Assembly (NCBI GenBank): GCA_030427725.1
Contig: JAUICV010000002.1
Location: forward strand, 262,436 to 326,435
DNA length: 64,000 nt
Source: Chlamydiia bacterium
GTDB taxonomy: Bacteria > Chlamydiota > Chlamydiia > Chlamydiales > GCA-2402025
Direction of reading: 5' to 3'
Both the position numbers and the translations under genes were made by a program. Shown in pieces: positions 36,323-45,665 of this stretch; within the stretch, counting starts at the first letter, position 1, and each line of letters opens with the position of its first letter. The notes below the pieces were generated by a model, which was not told the DNA's origin, ran no database searches, and saw only the letters and a program-made list of their open reading frames with translations.

Positions 36323-38242
36323 ATGATGATTAAGCATGAGGAAAAAAGCATGGAACTATCTCCTGGATCTTCTGGAAAGGATTTAGCTGAAAAACTCAAT
36401 CAAAGGGAACCTCATCAATCTTTAGCCTTGCTCCTCAATGACAACTTGGTAGATCTATGTCATGAAATCAAAGAAGGAGATGAAGCAAGTCTTGTCTCTT
36501 TTGATACAAGGGAAGGAAAAGAAATTTTCTGGCACACTTCTGCTCATGTTTTAGCTCAGGCAGTTTTAAGGCTATATCCAGAAGCTAAGCCTACTATTGG
36601 TCCTCCTATTGAAAATGGATTTTATTATGATTTTGCCAATTTGAGCATTTCAGAAGATGATTTTTCTAAAATTGAAAAAGAAGCACAAAAAATTATCAAA
36701 GAAAACTTTAAGCCTGAAAGATCAGAGTTTAAAAATAAACAAGATGCTAAGAGTCACTTTTCCAAAAATCCTTTTAAAGAAGAGTTGATTGATAGCTTTG
36801 ATGAAAGTGGAGTCTTTTCAGCCTATAAGCAAGGAGAGTTTTTTGACTTATGCAGAGGCCCACATCTTCCAAATTTGGGAAAAATTAAAGCCTTTAAGCT
36901 GCTTAAAACCTCTGGGGCTTACTGGAGGGGCAACTCTGAAAATGAAATGCTTACCAGAATTTATGGTATTTCTTTCCCTTCTAAAGACGAACTGAAACAA
37001 TATTTACACCTTCTTGAGGAAGCAAAAAAAAGAGATCACCGCCTTCTTGGCTCCAAACTAGACCTTTACTCTTTCAGAGAGCAAGCTCCTGGAATAGCTT
37101 TCATTCACCCAAAAGGAATGCTTGTTTGGAACGCGCTTCTAAATTTTTGGAGAGAACTTCACCAAAATTCTGGATATGAAGAAATCCAAACTCCACAACT
37201 GATGAACCAAGACCTATGGGAAAAATCTGGTCATTGGCAACACTATCATGAAAATATGTATCACTTCGAGATAGAGAATAAAGCCTTTGCTCTAAAACCT
37301 ATGAATTGCCCTGGATGTATGCTTTATTTCAAAGCCAAATCTCATAGCTACAGGGAACTGCCTCTTCGTATAGCAGAACTTGGCCACGTACATAGACACG
37401 AACCATCTGGCGCTTTGAGTGGACTTTTCAGAGTGCGTAGTTTTCATCAAGATGATGCTCATGTCTTTATGAAACCATCTGATATTAAATATGAAATTTT
37501 AAATGTATTACGGCTTGTGGAAAAGCTTTATGGCGTATTTGGTTTAACCTACCGATTTGAATTGTCAACTCGCCCAGAAAAATCAATAGGCTCAACCCAA
37601 GATTGGGATATGACGACAAAAGGCCTTCAAGAGGCTTTGGATGAGTGGGGACAACCTTATGCAATAAATGAAGGTGATGGGGCCTTTTATGGTCCTAAGA
37701 TAGATATCCACATCCAGGATTCTCTAGGAAGATCTTGGCAATGCGGCACGATTCAACTGGACATGTCTTTACCAGAACGGTTTGACTTAGTTTATACAGA
37801 TAGTGATGGCTCAGAAAAAAGACCTATCATGATTCATAGAGCCATTTTTGGTTCTGTCGAAAGGTTTTTTGGAATTTTAGTTGAGCATTTTTCAGGAAAA
37901 TTTCCTCTATGGCTCTCTCCTAGACAAATTAGAATCATTCCCGTTTCAGAAAAGCATGTTGAGTACGCTAATAACTGTGCTAAACAACTTTTAAAGCAAA
38001 AGCTTTTAGTCGAAGTAGACACTTCAAACGAGTCTGTGAGCAAAAAAGTTAGAGAAGCTCAGCTTCTTCAAGTGAATTATATGTTGACAGTTGGTGATAA
38101 AGAAGTAGAGAATCAAACTATTTCGCTGAGAACTAGAGATAATGTAGTGCATGGTCAGTTAGACCTTCAGGACTTCACAAAAAAGGTCTTAGAGGAAAAA
38201 CAGACGATGTCACTAACATCGCCTTTTAGCAAAAACGATTAG
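36323..38242 (+). CDS. thrS: Threonyl-tRNA synthetase
   Basis: 639 residues. An N-terminal TGS domain (about 5-62), the editing domain with HTSAHVLAQAV, and the class II catalytic core: MNCPGCM (zinc-ligand Cys), ELGHVHRHEPSGALSGLFRVRSF (motif 2 and zinc His, shown in part: HRHEPSGAL), MIHRAIFGSVERF (motif 3 and third zinc His), and an anticodon-binding C-terminus (IRIIPVSEKH). It charges tRNA-Thr. The following parA gene starts 9 bases after the stop; thrS-parA-pGP6-D is the same order I recall for CT581-CT583. Confidence 0.97.
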   Translation: MMIKHEEKSMELSPGSSGKDLAEKLNQREPHQSLALLLNDNLVDLCHEIKEGDEASLVSFDTREGKEIFWHTSAHVLAQAVLRLYPEAKPTIGPPIENGFYYDFANLSISEDDFSKIEKEAQKIIKENFKPERSEFKNKQDAKSHFSKNPFKEELIDSFDESGVFSAYKQGEFFDLCRGPHLPNLGKIKAFKLLKTSGAYWRGNSENEMLTRIYGISFPSKDELKQYLHLLEEAKKRDHRLLGSKLDLYSFREQAPGIAFIHPKGMLVWNALLNFWRELHQNSGYEEIQTPQLMNQDLWEKSGHWQHYHENMYHFEIENKAFALKPMNCPGCMLYFKAKSHSYRELPLRIAELGHVHRHEPSGALSGLFRVRSFHQDDAHVFMKPSDIKYEILNVLRLVEKLYGVFGLTYRFELSTRPEKSIGSTQDWDMTTKGLQEALDEWGQPYAINEGDGAFYGPKIDIHIQDSLGRSWQCGTIQLDMSLPERFDLVYTDSDGSEKRPIMIHRAIFGSVERFFGILVEHFSGKFPLWLSPRQIRIIPVSEKHVEYANNCAKQLLKQKLLVEVDTSNESVSKKVREAQLLQVNYMLTVGDKEVENQTISLRTRDNVVHGQLDLQDFTKKVLEEKQTMSLTSPFSKND

Positions 38243-38251
38243 GTTGTTTAC

Positions 38252-39004
38252 ATGAAAATACTAACTGTTAGTAGTTTTAAAGGGGGCACTGCCAAAACTT
38301 CTGTATCACTAAATATTGGTGCGGTTTTAGCAAAAGTTCACAAGAAAAAAGTTTTACTTATAGACTTTGACTCCCAAGCAAACCTTACAGCAGGTCTTGG
38401 GTTTGATCCAGATGAGCACGATAGCCTAGCTCCTGTTTTACAGGGAACAAAGTCTATTGAAGATGTTATTTTAAAAACTCACCTTAAAAATCTATTTTTA
38501 GTGCCTGCTGATACGTGGCTGGAGAGGATTGAAGTTTCAGGGAACTTAGCTTCCGATAGATATTCTCATGAGCGCTTAGGTAAGGTGCTAAAAAACCAAA
38601 CGTTCGACTATGTCATCATCGACACACCCCCTTCGTTATGTTGGCTTACCGAGTCGGCTTTTATTGCATCGAATTATTGCCTAGTCTCTGCTACCCCTGA
38701 GTTCTATAGCATTAAAGGAATGCAAAGGCTTTCTGCATTTATGAAACAGATTTCTGAAAGACATCCTCTAACAGTTGCTGGTGTGGCACTTTCTTTTTGG
38801 AATAGTCGCGGTAAAAATAATTCATCTTTTCTAGAGATTATCAACGACACCTTCCCTGGAAAGGTCTTGAGTTATAAAATACGAAAAGATGTTTCTGTTT
38901 CTGAAGCTTCCATTTTAGGAAAACCCGTTATTGAATCAGCCCCAGCATCTAGAGCTAGCGAAGACTACAAAAAACTAACAAAAGAGCTTTTATCTAAAAT
39001 GTAA
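38252..39004 (+). CDS. parA: ParA-family partition ATPase
   Basis: 250 residues. Deviant Walker A SFKGGTAKTSVSLN at the N-terminus, LIDFDSQANLTAGLG (motif A') and VIIDTPPSLCWLT (Walker B). These are the marks of ParA/MinD-type ATPases that move DNA or proteins along the nucleoid. In chlamydiae the chromosome copy (CT582) parallels plasmid pGP5-D. No ParB gene is visible nearby. It starts 9 bases after thrS and is followed by the pGP6-D-like gene. Confidence 0.92.
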   Translation: MKILTVSSFKGGTAKTSVSLNIGAVLAKVHKKKVLLIDFDSQANLTAGLGFDPDEHDSLAPVLQGTKSIEDVILKTHLKNLFLVPADTWLERIEVSGNLASDRYSHERLGKVLKNQTFDYVIIDTPPSLCWLTESAFIASNYCLVSATPEFYSIKGMQRLSAFMKQISERHPLTVAGVALSFWNSRGKNNSSFLEIINDTFPGKVLSYKIRKDVSVSEASILGKPVIESAPASRASEDYKKLTKELLSKM

Positions 39005-39028
39005 AGCCGCTTGACATTGAGGTATACT

Positions 39029-39775
39029 ATGGCCGATGTAAAATCTGCTCTCCAAAACCGCTTTAAGACTGAGTCTGAAGCAAAGTCTTCTAAAATGAAA
39101 GAACTTGCAAAGCAAACAACTTCTGGAAATCTATCCACTTTTGCAGGTGTCTTTAAGGTGGGTTCTTTAACAGACACAGAACAGCAATCCCTACAAGATC
39201 TATTAGACCACTACAAAACCCCCAAACAAGAAACTGAGCTAGATTTTTCTGACCTGTCCGCTATTACATCTGAAGTAAAAGCTATTAATAATCAAGCCGT
39301 GATCCTTCATGGAGAGCGTATAAAAAAAGCTCAAGCAATTCTAAAAAAATATAAAGACGGAGCTTTTTCAGCATGGCTTGTATATACCTATGGCAACAGA
39401 CAAACCCCTTATAATTTTCTTCTTTATTTTGAGTTTTACAGGTCAATGGAACCTTTGTTGCAAAAACAAATAGACCTAATGCCAAGACAAGCTATCTATA
39501 CCTTAGCTTCCAGAAAAGGTGAAATTGAAAGAAAAAAACACCTTATACAAACATATAAAGGCGAAACAAAAAACGAACTGCTTCAATTAATTCGAGAAAG
39601 TTTCCCTTTAAATGAAAACGACAAAAGAAAAGATATCCCAGCAGAGATGGCTATCAGATCTTTATCTTTGCTTGTTTCAAAATTAAACAAGACTGATTTT
39701 AAGCCCTCTTTAGAACAGTCTGTTGAAATAAATAAGTTGTTGGATCAAATTAGGCTTTTAACACTCAAACGATAA
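39029..39775 (+). CDS. pGP6-D-like (chlamydial plasmid protein 6) family protein
   Basis: 248 residues from the ATG at 39029 (MADVKSALQNRF), which has GAGGT just upstream; a TTG at 39011 is less likely. YGNRQTPYNFLLYFEFY and IDLMPRQAIYTLASRKG match what I remember of the chlamydial plasmid protein pGP6-D and its chromosomal relative CT583. The function is not established; association with ParA in both plasmid and chromosome suggests DNA maintenance or regulation. purB follows after 5 bases. Confidence 0.82.
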   Translation: MADVKSALQNRFKTESEAKSSKMKELAKQTTSGNLSTFAGVFKVGSLTDTEQQSLQDLLDHYKTPKQETELDFSDLSAITSEVKAINNQAVILHGERIKKAQAILKKYKDGAFSAWLVYTYGNRQTPYNFLLYFEFYRSMEPLLQKQIDLMPRQAIYTLASRKGEIERKKHLIQTYKGETKNELLQLIRESFPLNENDKRKDIPAEMAIRSLSLLVSKLNKTDFKPSLEQSVEINKLLDQIRLLTLKR

Positions 39776-39780
39776 GCCTT

Positions 39781-41205
39781 ATGTCTCACAAATCATATAT
39801 TAGCCCTTTCGAGCTAAAGTATGCCTCGAAAGAGCTTCTTGAGATCTTTTCTTCTCAATCTAAGTATTCCACCTGGCGTAAACTTTGGTTAAGTCTTGCC
39901 AAAAGAGAGCAGCAGTTAGGGTTGCCTATCAGTAACGAGCAAATCCTAGAATTAGAAGCTTCCATTTATTCCATAAATTTTGATCGAGTCAAACATTACG
40001 AAGTCCAAACAAAACACGAGGTTATGGCTCATATTATGGCCTTTGGAGAAGACGCTCCAAAAGCGAAGCCCATAATACACTTAGGAGCAACATCTAGCTT
40101 TGTTATGGACAACACCGATTTGATTCTATTTAGGAAGGCGTTGGAAGTCCTTTCTAAAAAACTCCTCAAAGTTTTAAATATTTTAGAAAAATTTGCTAGA
40201 AAACACTCAAACACTGCTTGTTTAAGTTATACTCACTTTCAAAAAGCTCTACCAACAACCTTTGGAAAAAGAGCTTGTCTTTGGCTACAAGATCTTGTTT
40301 GGGACTATGAAGCCTTTGTTAACCTTGCAAAAAGTATCCCTTTTTTAGGTGTAAAGGGAGCAACTGGAACTAGCGCTTCATTTATTAAGTTATTTGATAG
40401 AGATTTTGCAAAGGTTAAAGAGCTTGAAAAGCTAGTTGCTTTGGATTTTGGATTTGAACATTGCTTTGAAATTTCATCACAAACCTACACTCGAAAACTT
40501 GATGTCTCCATTTTTAACGCTCTTTCTAGTTTTGCTTCAACAAGCCATAAAATAGGAACAGACATTCGATTATTAACCCACACAGGTGAGCTAACAGAAG
40601 GTTTTACAAAAAACCAGATTGGATCTTCTGCTATGCCATTTAAAAGAAACCCCATTTTCTCAGAAAGAATTTGTTCTCTTTCAAGATTCGTTATTTCACT
40701 AGCTAGTAATGGCTCTTATACTCACGCTCTGCAATGGTTGGAAAGATCTTTAGACGACTCGGCTAATAGAAGGCTATCTTTACCCGAGGCCTTTTTGGGT
40801 GTCGATAGTATTTTAAACTTACTCACGCATACATTTAATCAGCTTACTGTGAATGAATCAAAAGTTTCAAATCTCTTAGATGAACATTTACTTTATATAA
40901 TCCAGGAGGATCTTCTAATGTTGGAAGTGGCTCGTGGAGCAGATAGACAAACTCTTCATGAGATCCTAAAGCAAATTTCTTTAAAAGCCTATTGTGCCCA
41001 AGATCAGGGTATTCCCTTCGACTTCAAAAAGGAGCTTCTTTCTACTGAACAACTCACTATCGATGAAAATGATTTAGAAAGCCTTACTTCAAAAAATTCG
41101 CATTTTGGGGTGTCAAATTTGCAATGTTTGTCATATTTAGACAAAGTAGTCGCTGAACACCTAAACGATCCAACAGAAACCTTTTCTGAAAGTCAAATTT
41201 ACTAA
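39781..41205 (+). CDS. purB: Adenylosuccinate lyase
   Basis: 474 residues, the size of the longer (eukaryote-like) class. The fumarase/aspartase superfamily signature IGSSAMPFKRNPIFSERICSL (key SSAMPFKRNP) and HLGATSSFVMDNTD are present. PurB splits adenylosuccinate and SAICAR, giving AMP or AICAR plus fumarate. No purA or other purine genes are in the window, so it may only serve AMP interconversion. It is in the thrS-parA-pGP6-D run and converges on dapA. Confidence 0.93.
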   Translation: MSHKSYISPFELKYASKELLEIFSSQSKYSTWRKLWLSLAKREQQLGLPISNEQILELEASIYSINFDRVKHYEVQTKHEVMAHIMAFGEDAPKAKPIIHLGATSSFVMDNTDLILFRKALEVLSKKLLKVLNILEKFARKHSNTACLSYTHFQKALPTTFGKRACLWLQDLVWDYEAFVNLAKSIPFLGVKGATGTSASFIKLFDRDFAKVKELEKLVALDFGFEHCFEISSQTYTRKLDVSIFNALSSFASTSHKIGTDIRLLTHTGELTEGFTKNQIGSSAMPFKRNPIFSERICSLSRFVISLASNGSYTHALQWLERSLDDSANRRLSLPEAFLGVDSILNLLTHTFNQLTVNESKVSNLLDEHLLYIIQEDLLMLEVARGADRQTLHEILKQISLKAYCAQDQGIPFDFKKELLSTEQLTIDENDLESLTSKNSHFGVSNLQCLSYLDKVVAEHLNDPTETFSESQIY

Positions 41206-41212
41206 AATTTTC

Positions 41213-42073
41213 TTAAATTATTTTAAGATTTTCCATTTCACTTCTTATTCGTTCTTTGATGGATTGATCCGGCTCAACTAAGGGAAGCCTGACATTAGAT
41301 TTAATCAATCCAGTCAACGATAATGCATATTTTATTCCAACAGGGTTTACTGTTGAAAAAACAGCTTCCAACAAGTTCCTGTATTGCTTTTCTAGTCTTT
41401 CAACTTCCTTCACTCGACCCCCTTTTGAAGCCTTAATCAAATTTATCCAATCAGACGGAATTAAATTTGCCATTACACTTATCGAACCCACAGCTCCTTT
41501 GCTAATCATACTACTAAGCAAAAAATCTTCTCCTGAAAATATTTTTTGATTAACCTTGGATATTATACTTTCTAAACTATCTAAATCAGAAGAAGACTCC
41601 TTGTAAGCAAACACATTTTCAATTTCACATAATCTTGTAACTTCGTGAGGGCTTAGGGTGATTCCTGTTCTTCCGGGGTGATGATAGACTATCAGAGGTA
41701 ATCCAACTTTTGCAATTTCTGCAAAATGCCTATAAATTCCTTCGAAACTAGGTTTGTTGTAGTAGGGAACAACTACTAAGGCTCCGTCAGCCCCTAAGTC
41801 TCTTGCTTTATTTGTTAAATCAACAGAATTTTTAGTACAGTTTGTTCCAGTTCCTATATATACAGGGGCTCTTGTCTCACATCTCTGTTTTGCTATTTGT
41901 AGAAGCCTTAGCTTTTCTTCACTTGTCAAAGTAGGAGACTCGCCAGTTGTGCCGGCTACCAAAATACCACCAGTTCCATTGTCTAATTGCAATGACAGCA
42001 GATTTATAAAAGCTTGTTTATCGATTTCTTTTGAATCTAAAAAAGGTGTTACAATAGCAACAACTGACTCCAT
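41213..42073 (-). CDS. dapA: 4-hydroxy-tetrahydrodipicolinate synthase
   Basis: 286 residues. It condenses pyruvate and aspartate semialdehyde in the diaminopimelate/lysine pathway, needed for chlamydial peptidoglycan. Visible: GTTGESPTLTSEEK (Thr-Thr of the active-site triad), VPYYNKPSFEGIYRHF, the Tyr in VYHHPGRTG (usually YNVPGRTG) and the Schiff-base Lys in FAYKESSSDL. Stands alone with its own start about 70 bases after the preceding gene's end. Confidence 0.94.
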   Translation of the reverse strand: MESVVAIVTPFLDSKEIDKQAFINLLSLQLDNGTGGILVAGTTGESPTLTSEEKLRLLQIAKQRCETRAPVYIGTGTNCTKNSVDLTNKARDLGADGALVVVPYYNKPSFEGIYRHFAEIAKVGLPLIVYHHPGRTGITLSPHEVTRLCEIENVFAYKESSSDLDSLESIISKVNQKIFSGEDFLLSSMISKGAVGSISVMANLIPSDWINLIKASKGGRVKEVERLEKQYRNLLEAVFSTVNPVGIKYALSLTGLIKSNVRLPLVEPDQSIKERIRSEMENLKII

Positions 42074-42141
42074 AAAACCCTCATGTGTTTCGAATATTTC
42101 ACCGAAAGATTAATTGAATGTTTTATAGAAAAAAAGAACTA

Positions 42142-42528
42142 TTAAGTAAGAAGCAGCCCTTCATTTTTTATCATGTCATCAGTAACGCTTTTCCAAAGAT
42201 CATAACTAGACATAAAATCATGAATAAGTGCCTTAAATTGCAGAAAAGAAGAGGAAGCTTTCGCAATGTATGATATTGTAACAACACCTTCATCTGGAAT
42301 TGTTTTGATTAATACACCCTTTCCTGTTTGCACTTCATCTAAAGAGGTTAATTCCTCTTCTAAAGCTTGCGTTAAAGACTCTAGCGGGATAAAAATTTTG
42401 GCTTTCAAAACCCACTTATCGTGTTCTGGAAGGGCCTGAAAAAATACTTCTACACCTTCTATAATTATCTTAGCTTTACGCTGGTCTAATAACTGACTTT
42501 GCAAGAGCAAAAAGGGAGTATAAAACAT
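42142..42528 (-). CDS. Small protein, possible CesT-like secretion chaperone
   Basis: 128 residues from the ATG at 42528 (MFYTPFLLLQ). The frame continues to a TTG at 42585, but that stretch holds a good promoter (TTGAAC, 18 bases, TATAAT), which favours the shorter start. Acidic alpha/beta protein: short helix, strands (KAKIIIEGVEVFFQAL, WVLKAKIFIPL), helix, strands (GVVTISYIAK), then a final helix ending FMSSYDLWKSV. The size, acidity and strand/helix order resemble type III secretion chaperones of the CesT/SycE class, common in chlamydiae, but I see no decisive motif. Confidence 0.4.
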   Translation of the reverse strand: MFYTPFLLLQSQLLDQRKAKIIIEGVEVFFQALPEHDKWVLKAKIFIPLESLTQALEEELTSLDEVQTGKGVLIKTIPDEGVVTISYIAKASSSFLQFKALIHDFMSSYDLWKSVTDDMIKNEGLLLT

Positions 42529-42555
42529 ATCTAATCCATGTTGACAGGAAGCTAC

Positions 42556-42585
42556 ATTATACACAACAGACCCCTGAGTGTTCAA
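42556..42585 (-). promoter_or_regulatory. Promoter with perfect -10 hexamer
   Basis: On the minus strand TTGAAC (42585-42580), 18-base spacer, TATAAT (42561-42556). It lies 28 bases before the ATG at 42528 and argues for that start. Confidence 0.6.
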
Positions 42586-42621
42586 TAATTAAATTTATAA
42601 CTATTTTGTTTATATTTTTAT

Positions 42622-43572
42622 TTAAAACAAAACATCTCCCCAGGATAGTTTTTTAGCAGCTTTATACATAGATTTATCTTTTTTTGTTATAATTTTTTCT
42701 TGAGCCACTCCAGCGGCGCTACACACCCTGAACCTTAATAGGCCAGAGGCCTTTTGCGGATAGGTTAAAACCCTATCTTTTTCTGAGGATTGTGTGGTTT
42801 TAGAAAAAACTAAATAGGAAAACTTCTCATCTTCATATCCCAAACAACCACCTTTTAATTGTTTATGTAGACTTGTTCTTGGAAGTCTCTTTATAAAGTG
42901 GCACCAGTCTTTACCGCTCAAAGGACACTTGAGATGGTGGGGACAAGGCATTAAAAGATTAAGCCCCTTCTTAAGCAACTTGTCCCTCACATACATTAGG
43001 TTTTGATATCCTTTAGGGGTGCCCGGTTCTACAATAACTAAAAACTTAATAAAATAGTCAGAAACCCTCTCCAAAAGCTGATCAATCTCTTTTTTAGAGA
43101 GCTCTGTCAAAGTGTAACCCAAACAGGCAATGTCAAGCGGCTTTACATTTTGAATAGTTAAATAGCTTTCCTTTTGCCAAAATCCAATTATTCCCAGTTG
43201 GTTAAAAATCTCTTTGGAAAGAGAAAGCATCTCTCTATTATCTTCAACTAAGTAGGACTGGACATCTAACCCAAACAGGCTATGTGCCGCTAACGAAAAA
43301 CTCCCCAGACCCGCTCCTAAATCCAAAACGCTTTGTATCTGTTGATCATATTCAGATTGGAGCCTGCCAAGAACTTCCTTAGCTACTGCATAAGTAGCAG
43401 GAAACCTGGTGAAAAAATATGCTAATACAAAGTCATTTTCCTTAAAACTAACATCAGTTGAATGGCCAGCTCTGTAGCTCTCAGATAAAGATTTTGAGAA
43501 CGCTTTTAGTTTAGCAAAGGATATTCGTTTGAGAAACAAATCAGATAAGTCTTGATAATCTTTAAAATCCAT
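42622..43572 (-). CDS. Rsm22-like ribosomal methyltransferase-family protein
   Basis: 316 residues. SAM-binding Rossmann motif VLDLGAGLGSFSLAAHSLF at about 98, then LVIVEPGTPKGYQNLM, the cysteine-bearing CPHHLKCPLSGKDWCHF and LKGGCLGYEDEKFSYLVFSK. These are the diagnostic blocks of the Rsm22 family (mitochondrial METTL17 relatives), including the conserved Cys residues thought to bind a cluster or zinc. Likely acts in small-subunit ribosome assembly. It starts at an overlapping TAATG with the MFS gene upstream, so they are co-transcribed. Confidence 0.82.
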   Translation of the reverse strand: MDFKDYQDLSDLFLKRISFAKLKAFSKSLSESYRAGHSTDVSFKENDFVLAYFFTRFPATYAVAKEVLGRLQSEYDQQIQSVLDLGAGLGSFSLAAHSLFGLDVQSYLVEDNREMLSLSKEIFNQLGIIGFWQKESYLTIQNVKPLDIACLGYTLTELSKKEIDQLLERVSDYFIKFLVIVEPGTPKGYQNLMYVRDKLLKKGLNLLMPCPHHLKCPLSGKDWCHFIKRLPRTSLHKQLKGGCLGYEDEKFSYLVFSKTTQSSEKDRVLTYPQKASGLLRFRVCSAAGVAQEKIITKKDKSMYKAAKKLSWGDVLF

Positions 43573-44831
43573 TAGGTATTCATGTCTTCGTGAACTTTCG
43601 TCCCAATGACTATACCAGCAAAAAGAAGGCTAATTCCAGCAGAAATAAAAAAAGGAACCCCGGCATGTTTAGAAATAAACGGCCCAATAGCAATTGGAGC
43701 TAGCATCATTGCTAAAGATTGAATAGATTGAGAGAGACCAAAAATCTTTCCTTTCATTTCTTTAGAGGCAGCGCTTGAGATAGCCCCGGCGCACAGAGGC
43801 CAACCAAAACTAGCAAACACTACACAAACACCTAATAAAACAACAAACGTAATAAGATTTCTTGGAAAAATTGCAGATACAACAAAAATAGCAAACGCTA
43901 TAGCAGACATAATCAAAAGAGTTTTGTTTTTTATTCGATGAAGCAACCCTTTGCTTAAAATGATACTTCCAGCTATCCAGCAACCTCCCATAATAGCCGA
44001 AATATCACCTATTAAGGAATTACTAACAGAAAAATTTGCCACTAAAAACGCTGGAATAAACTGAAACAACATGTTCCAAGAAAGTAAATAGAAAAAATAC
44101 ATCAAATAAAGTTTTTTTATTGAGGGCGTCTTTAAGGCTGTTTGCACGTTATGTATTCCCTTTATAAAGTCAAACCTCTCATACTTGTTTTTCTCCATAG
44201 TCTCTTCAAAAGCAAAGGCTAAAAAAAGTAAATTAACTGCTGTTAACATTGATCCTATCCAAATAGGAAAGGCTGAATTAAATAGAGGGTTAACAGAAGG
44301 GTCTGAAAGCTTTCCCCCAATAAAAGGACCTAAAACAAAAGTAAATCCAGCTACCATAGAACCTAAACTAAAGTACCTAACCTTTGTTTTAGCAGAAGGA
44401 CTTAAGTCAGACAAAGCAGAGAGGCAAATAGATAAATTTCCTGCGCAAATTCCCATAATAATTCTGGAAATAAAAAGTAGGGAAACCCACTTTTCTGTAA
44501 TACTAAGAGCGCACAAGATAAATCCAATTAACGTCCCAGCGGTTGTTAAAAGGAAAGCAAGCTTTCTTCCATACTTATCCGCAAGCTCGCCAATAACTGG
44601 AGCTAAAAGAAATTGACCTAGAGGGTAGGCCGCTAAAAACAACCCCAAAAGAGCCGCCTTGACTCCATATGCCATTTCAGAGGGGAGAAAACCTTTATTT
44701 GGGTCTAGGATTAGAGGTGCAAAAATAGGAAAAATGATCGTAGCGCCCAGATTGTCTACAAAGAATGTAAAGAAAATAGAAAACAAAGAAAAACTACGTT
44801 TGGCCTTACGCTTTTTATCAAAAGCGGTCAT
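43572..44831 (-). CDS. Major facilitator superfamily transporter (drug-efflux type)
   Basis: 419 residues, about 12 transmembrane helices. The motif A-like ELADKYGRKLAFLL between helices 2 and 3, and FLLAPVIGELADK, resemble the Tet/DHA1 efflux group. LGPFIGGKLSDP fits antiporter motif C. The C-terminus is short and soluble. It lies between ung (10-base gap) and the Rsm22 gene (1-base overlap) in one minus-strand operon. Substrate unknown. Confidence 0.8.
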   Translation of the reverse strand: MTAFDKKRKAKRSFSLFSIFFTFFVDNLGATIIFPIFAPLILDPNKGFLPSEMAYGVKAALLGLFLAAYPLGQFLLAPVIGELADKYGRKLAFLLTTAGTLIGFILCALSITEKWVSLLFISRIIMGICAGNLSICLSALSDLSPSAKTKVRYFSLGSMVAGFTFVLGPFIGGKLSDPSVNPLFNSAFPIWIGSMLTAVNLLFLAFAFEETMEKNKYERFDFIKGIHNVQTALKTPSIKKLYLMYFFYLLSWNMLFQFIPAFLVANFSVSNSLIGDISAIMGGCWIAGSIILSKGLLHRIKNKTLLIMSAIAFAIFVVSAIFPRNLITFVVLLGVCVVFASFGWPLCAGAISSAASKEMKGKIFGLSQSIQSLAMMLAPIAIGPFISKHAGVPFFISAGISLLFAGIVIGTKVHEDMNT

Positions 44832-44840
44832 AAAAAACTC

Positions 44841-45524
44841 CTACTCTTCTACACTCCAGCTTATAGGAGTTTTTCCATACTTTGCCAAGAACTCATTTGC
44901 CTTAGAAAAATGCCTGCAACCTAAAAAACCCTCAGCAGAATAAGGAGAAGGGTGTGCACACGTTAAAACTAAATGATTGTGTGGTTGTTGATCTAAAATC
45001 CTTTCACACTTTTCTTGAGCAGACTTCCCCCAAAGCATAAAAACTACAGGATCTTTCCTGTTACACAAAGACTTAACTACACTATCTGTAAAGACTTCCC
45101 ATCCTTTCCCATAGTGAGATCTCGGCTCTTTTGCTCTAACTGTAAGGGTAGCGTTCAACATTAACACTCCCTGCTTAGCCCAGGAGATTAAATGACCATG
45201 ATTTGGGGCTGTAAAGCCAAGGTCAGACTGCAGTTCTTTGTATATGTTTTTCAAAGAAGGAGGAACTCTAACCCCCTTAGGGACACTGAAGCAAAGCCCC
45301 TCGGCTTGTCCAGCACCATGATAAGGGTCTTGTCCAATAATTACGGCTTTGACGTCTTCGAATGGGGTCAGTTTAAAGGCATTAAAAACGAGGTCTTTCG
45401 GAGGATAAACCGTAGAACCACGTTCCTCTTCAGATTTTAAAAAGGCTTTCAAACTAAGAATATAGGGGCTTTCTAACTCTTCTTTGAGTTTTTCAAACCA
45501 ACTTTTATGAAGGCTCATTGTCAT
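44841..45524 (-). CDS. ung: Uracil-DNA glycosylase (family 1)
   Basis: 227 residues, typical UNG length. The catalytic water-activating motif GQDPYHGAGQAEGLCFSVP and the DNA-intercalation motif HPSPYSAEGFLG are intact; MLWGKSAQEK and LNATLTVR also match. It removes uracil from DNA. First gene of the ung-MFS-Rsm22 operon. Confidence 0.96.
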   Translation of the reverse strand: MTMSLHKSWFEKLKEELESPYILSLKAFLKSEEERGSTVYPPKDLVFNAFKLTPFEDVKAVIIGQDPYHGAGQAEGLCFSVPKGVRVPPSLKNIYKELQSDLGFTAPNHGHLISWAKQGVLMLNATLTVRAKEPRSHYGKGWEVFTDSVVKSLCNRKDPVVFMLWGKSAQEKCERILDQQPHNHLVLTCAHPSPYSAEGFLGCRHFSKANEFLAKYGKTPISWSVEE

Positions 45525-45613
45525 AAAGTCCCCTATGATACACTTTTTTCCAAACTAAGATGTTAAATTAGCCCTCTTTAATTCGCACGTTTTTTTTAGG
45601 GACAAAAAGCTGG

Positions 45614-45642
45614 TTGACAAAAGAAAAAAAACGACCTAGGAT
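45614..45642 (+). promoter_or_regulatory. Strong consensus promoter
   Basis: Perfect -35 TTGACA (45614-45619), 17-base spacer, TAGGAT -10 (45637-45642). The following leader is only about 15-20 bases and carries AAGGAGA (45654-45660) five bases before the ATG at 45666. Confidence 0.75.
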
Positions 45643-45665
45643 TTCTTCCTTACAAGGAGATTTTT

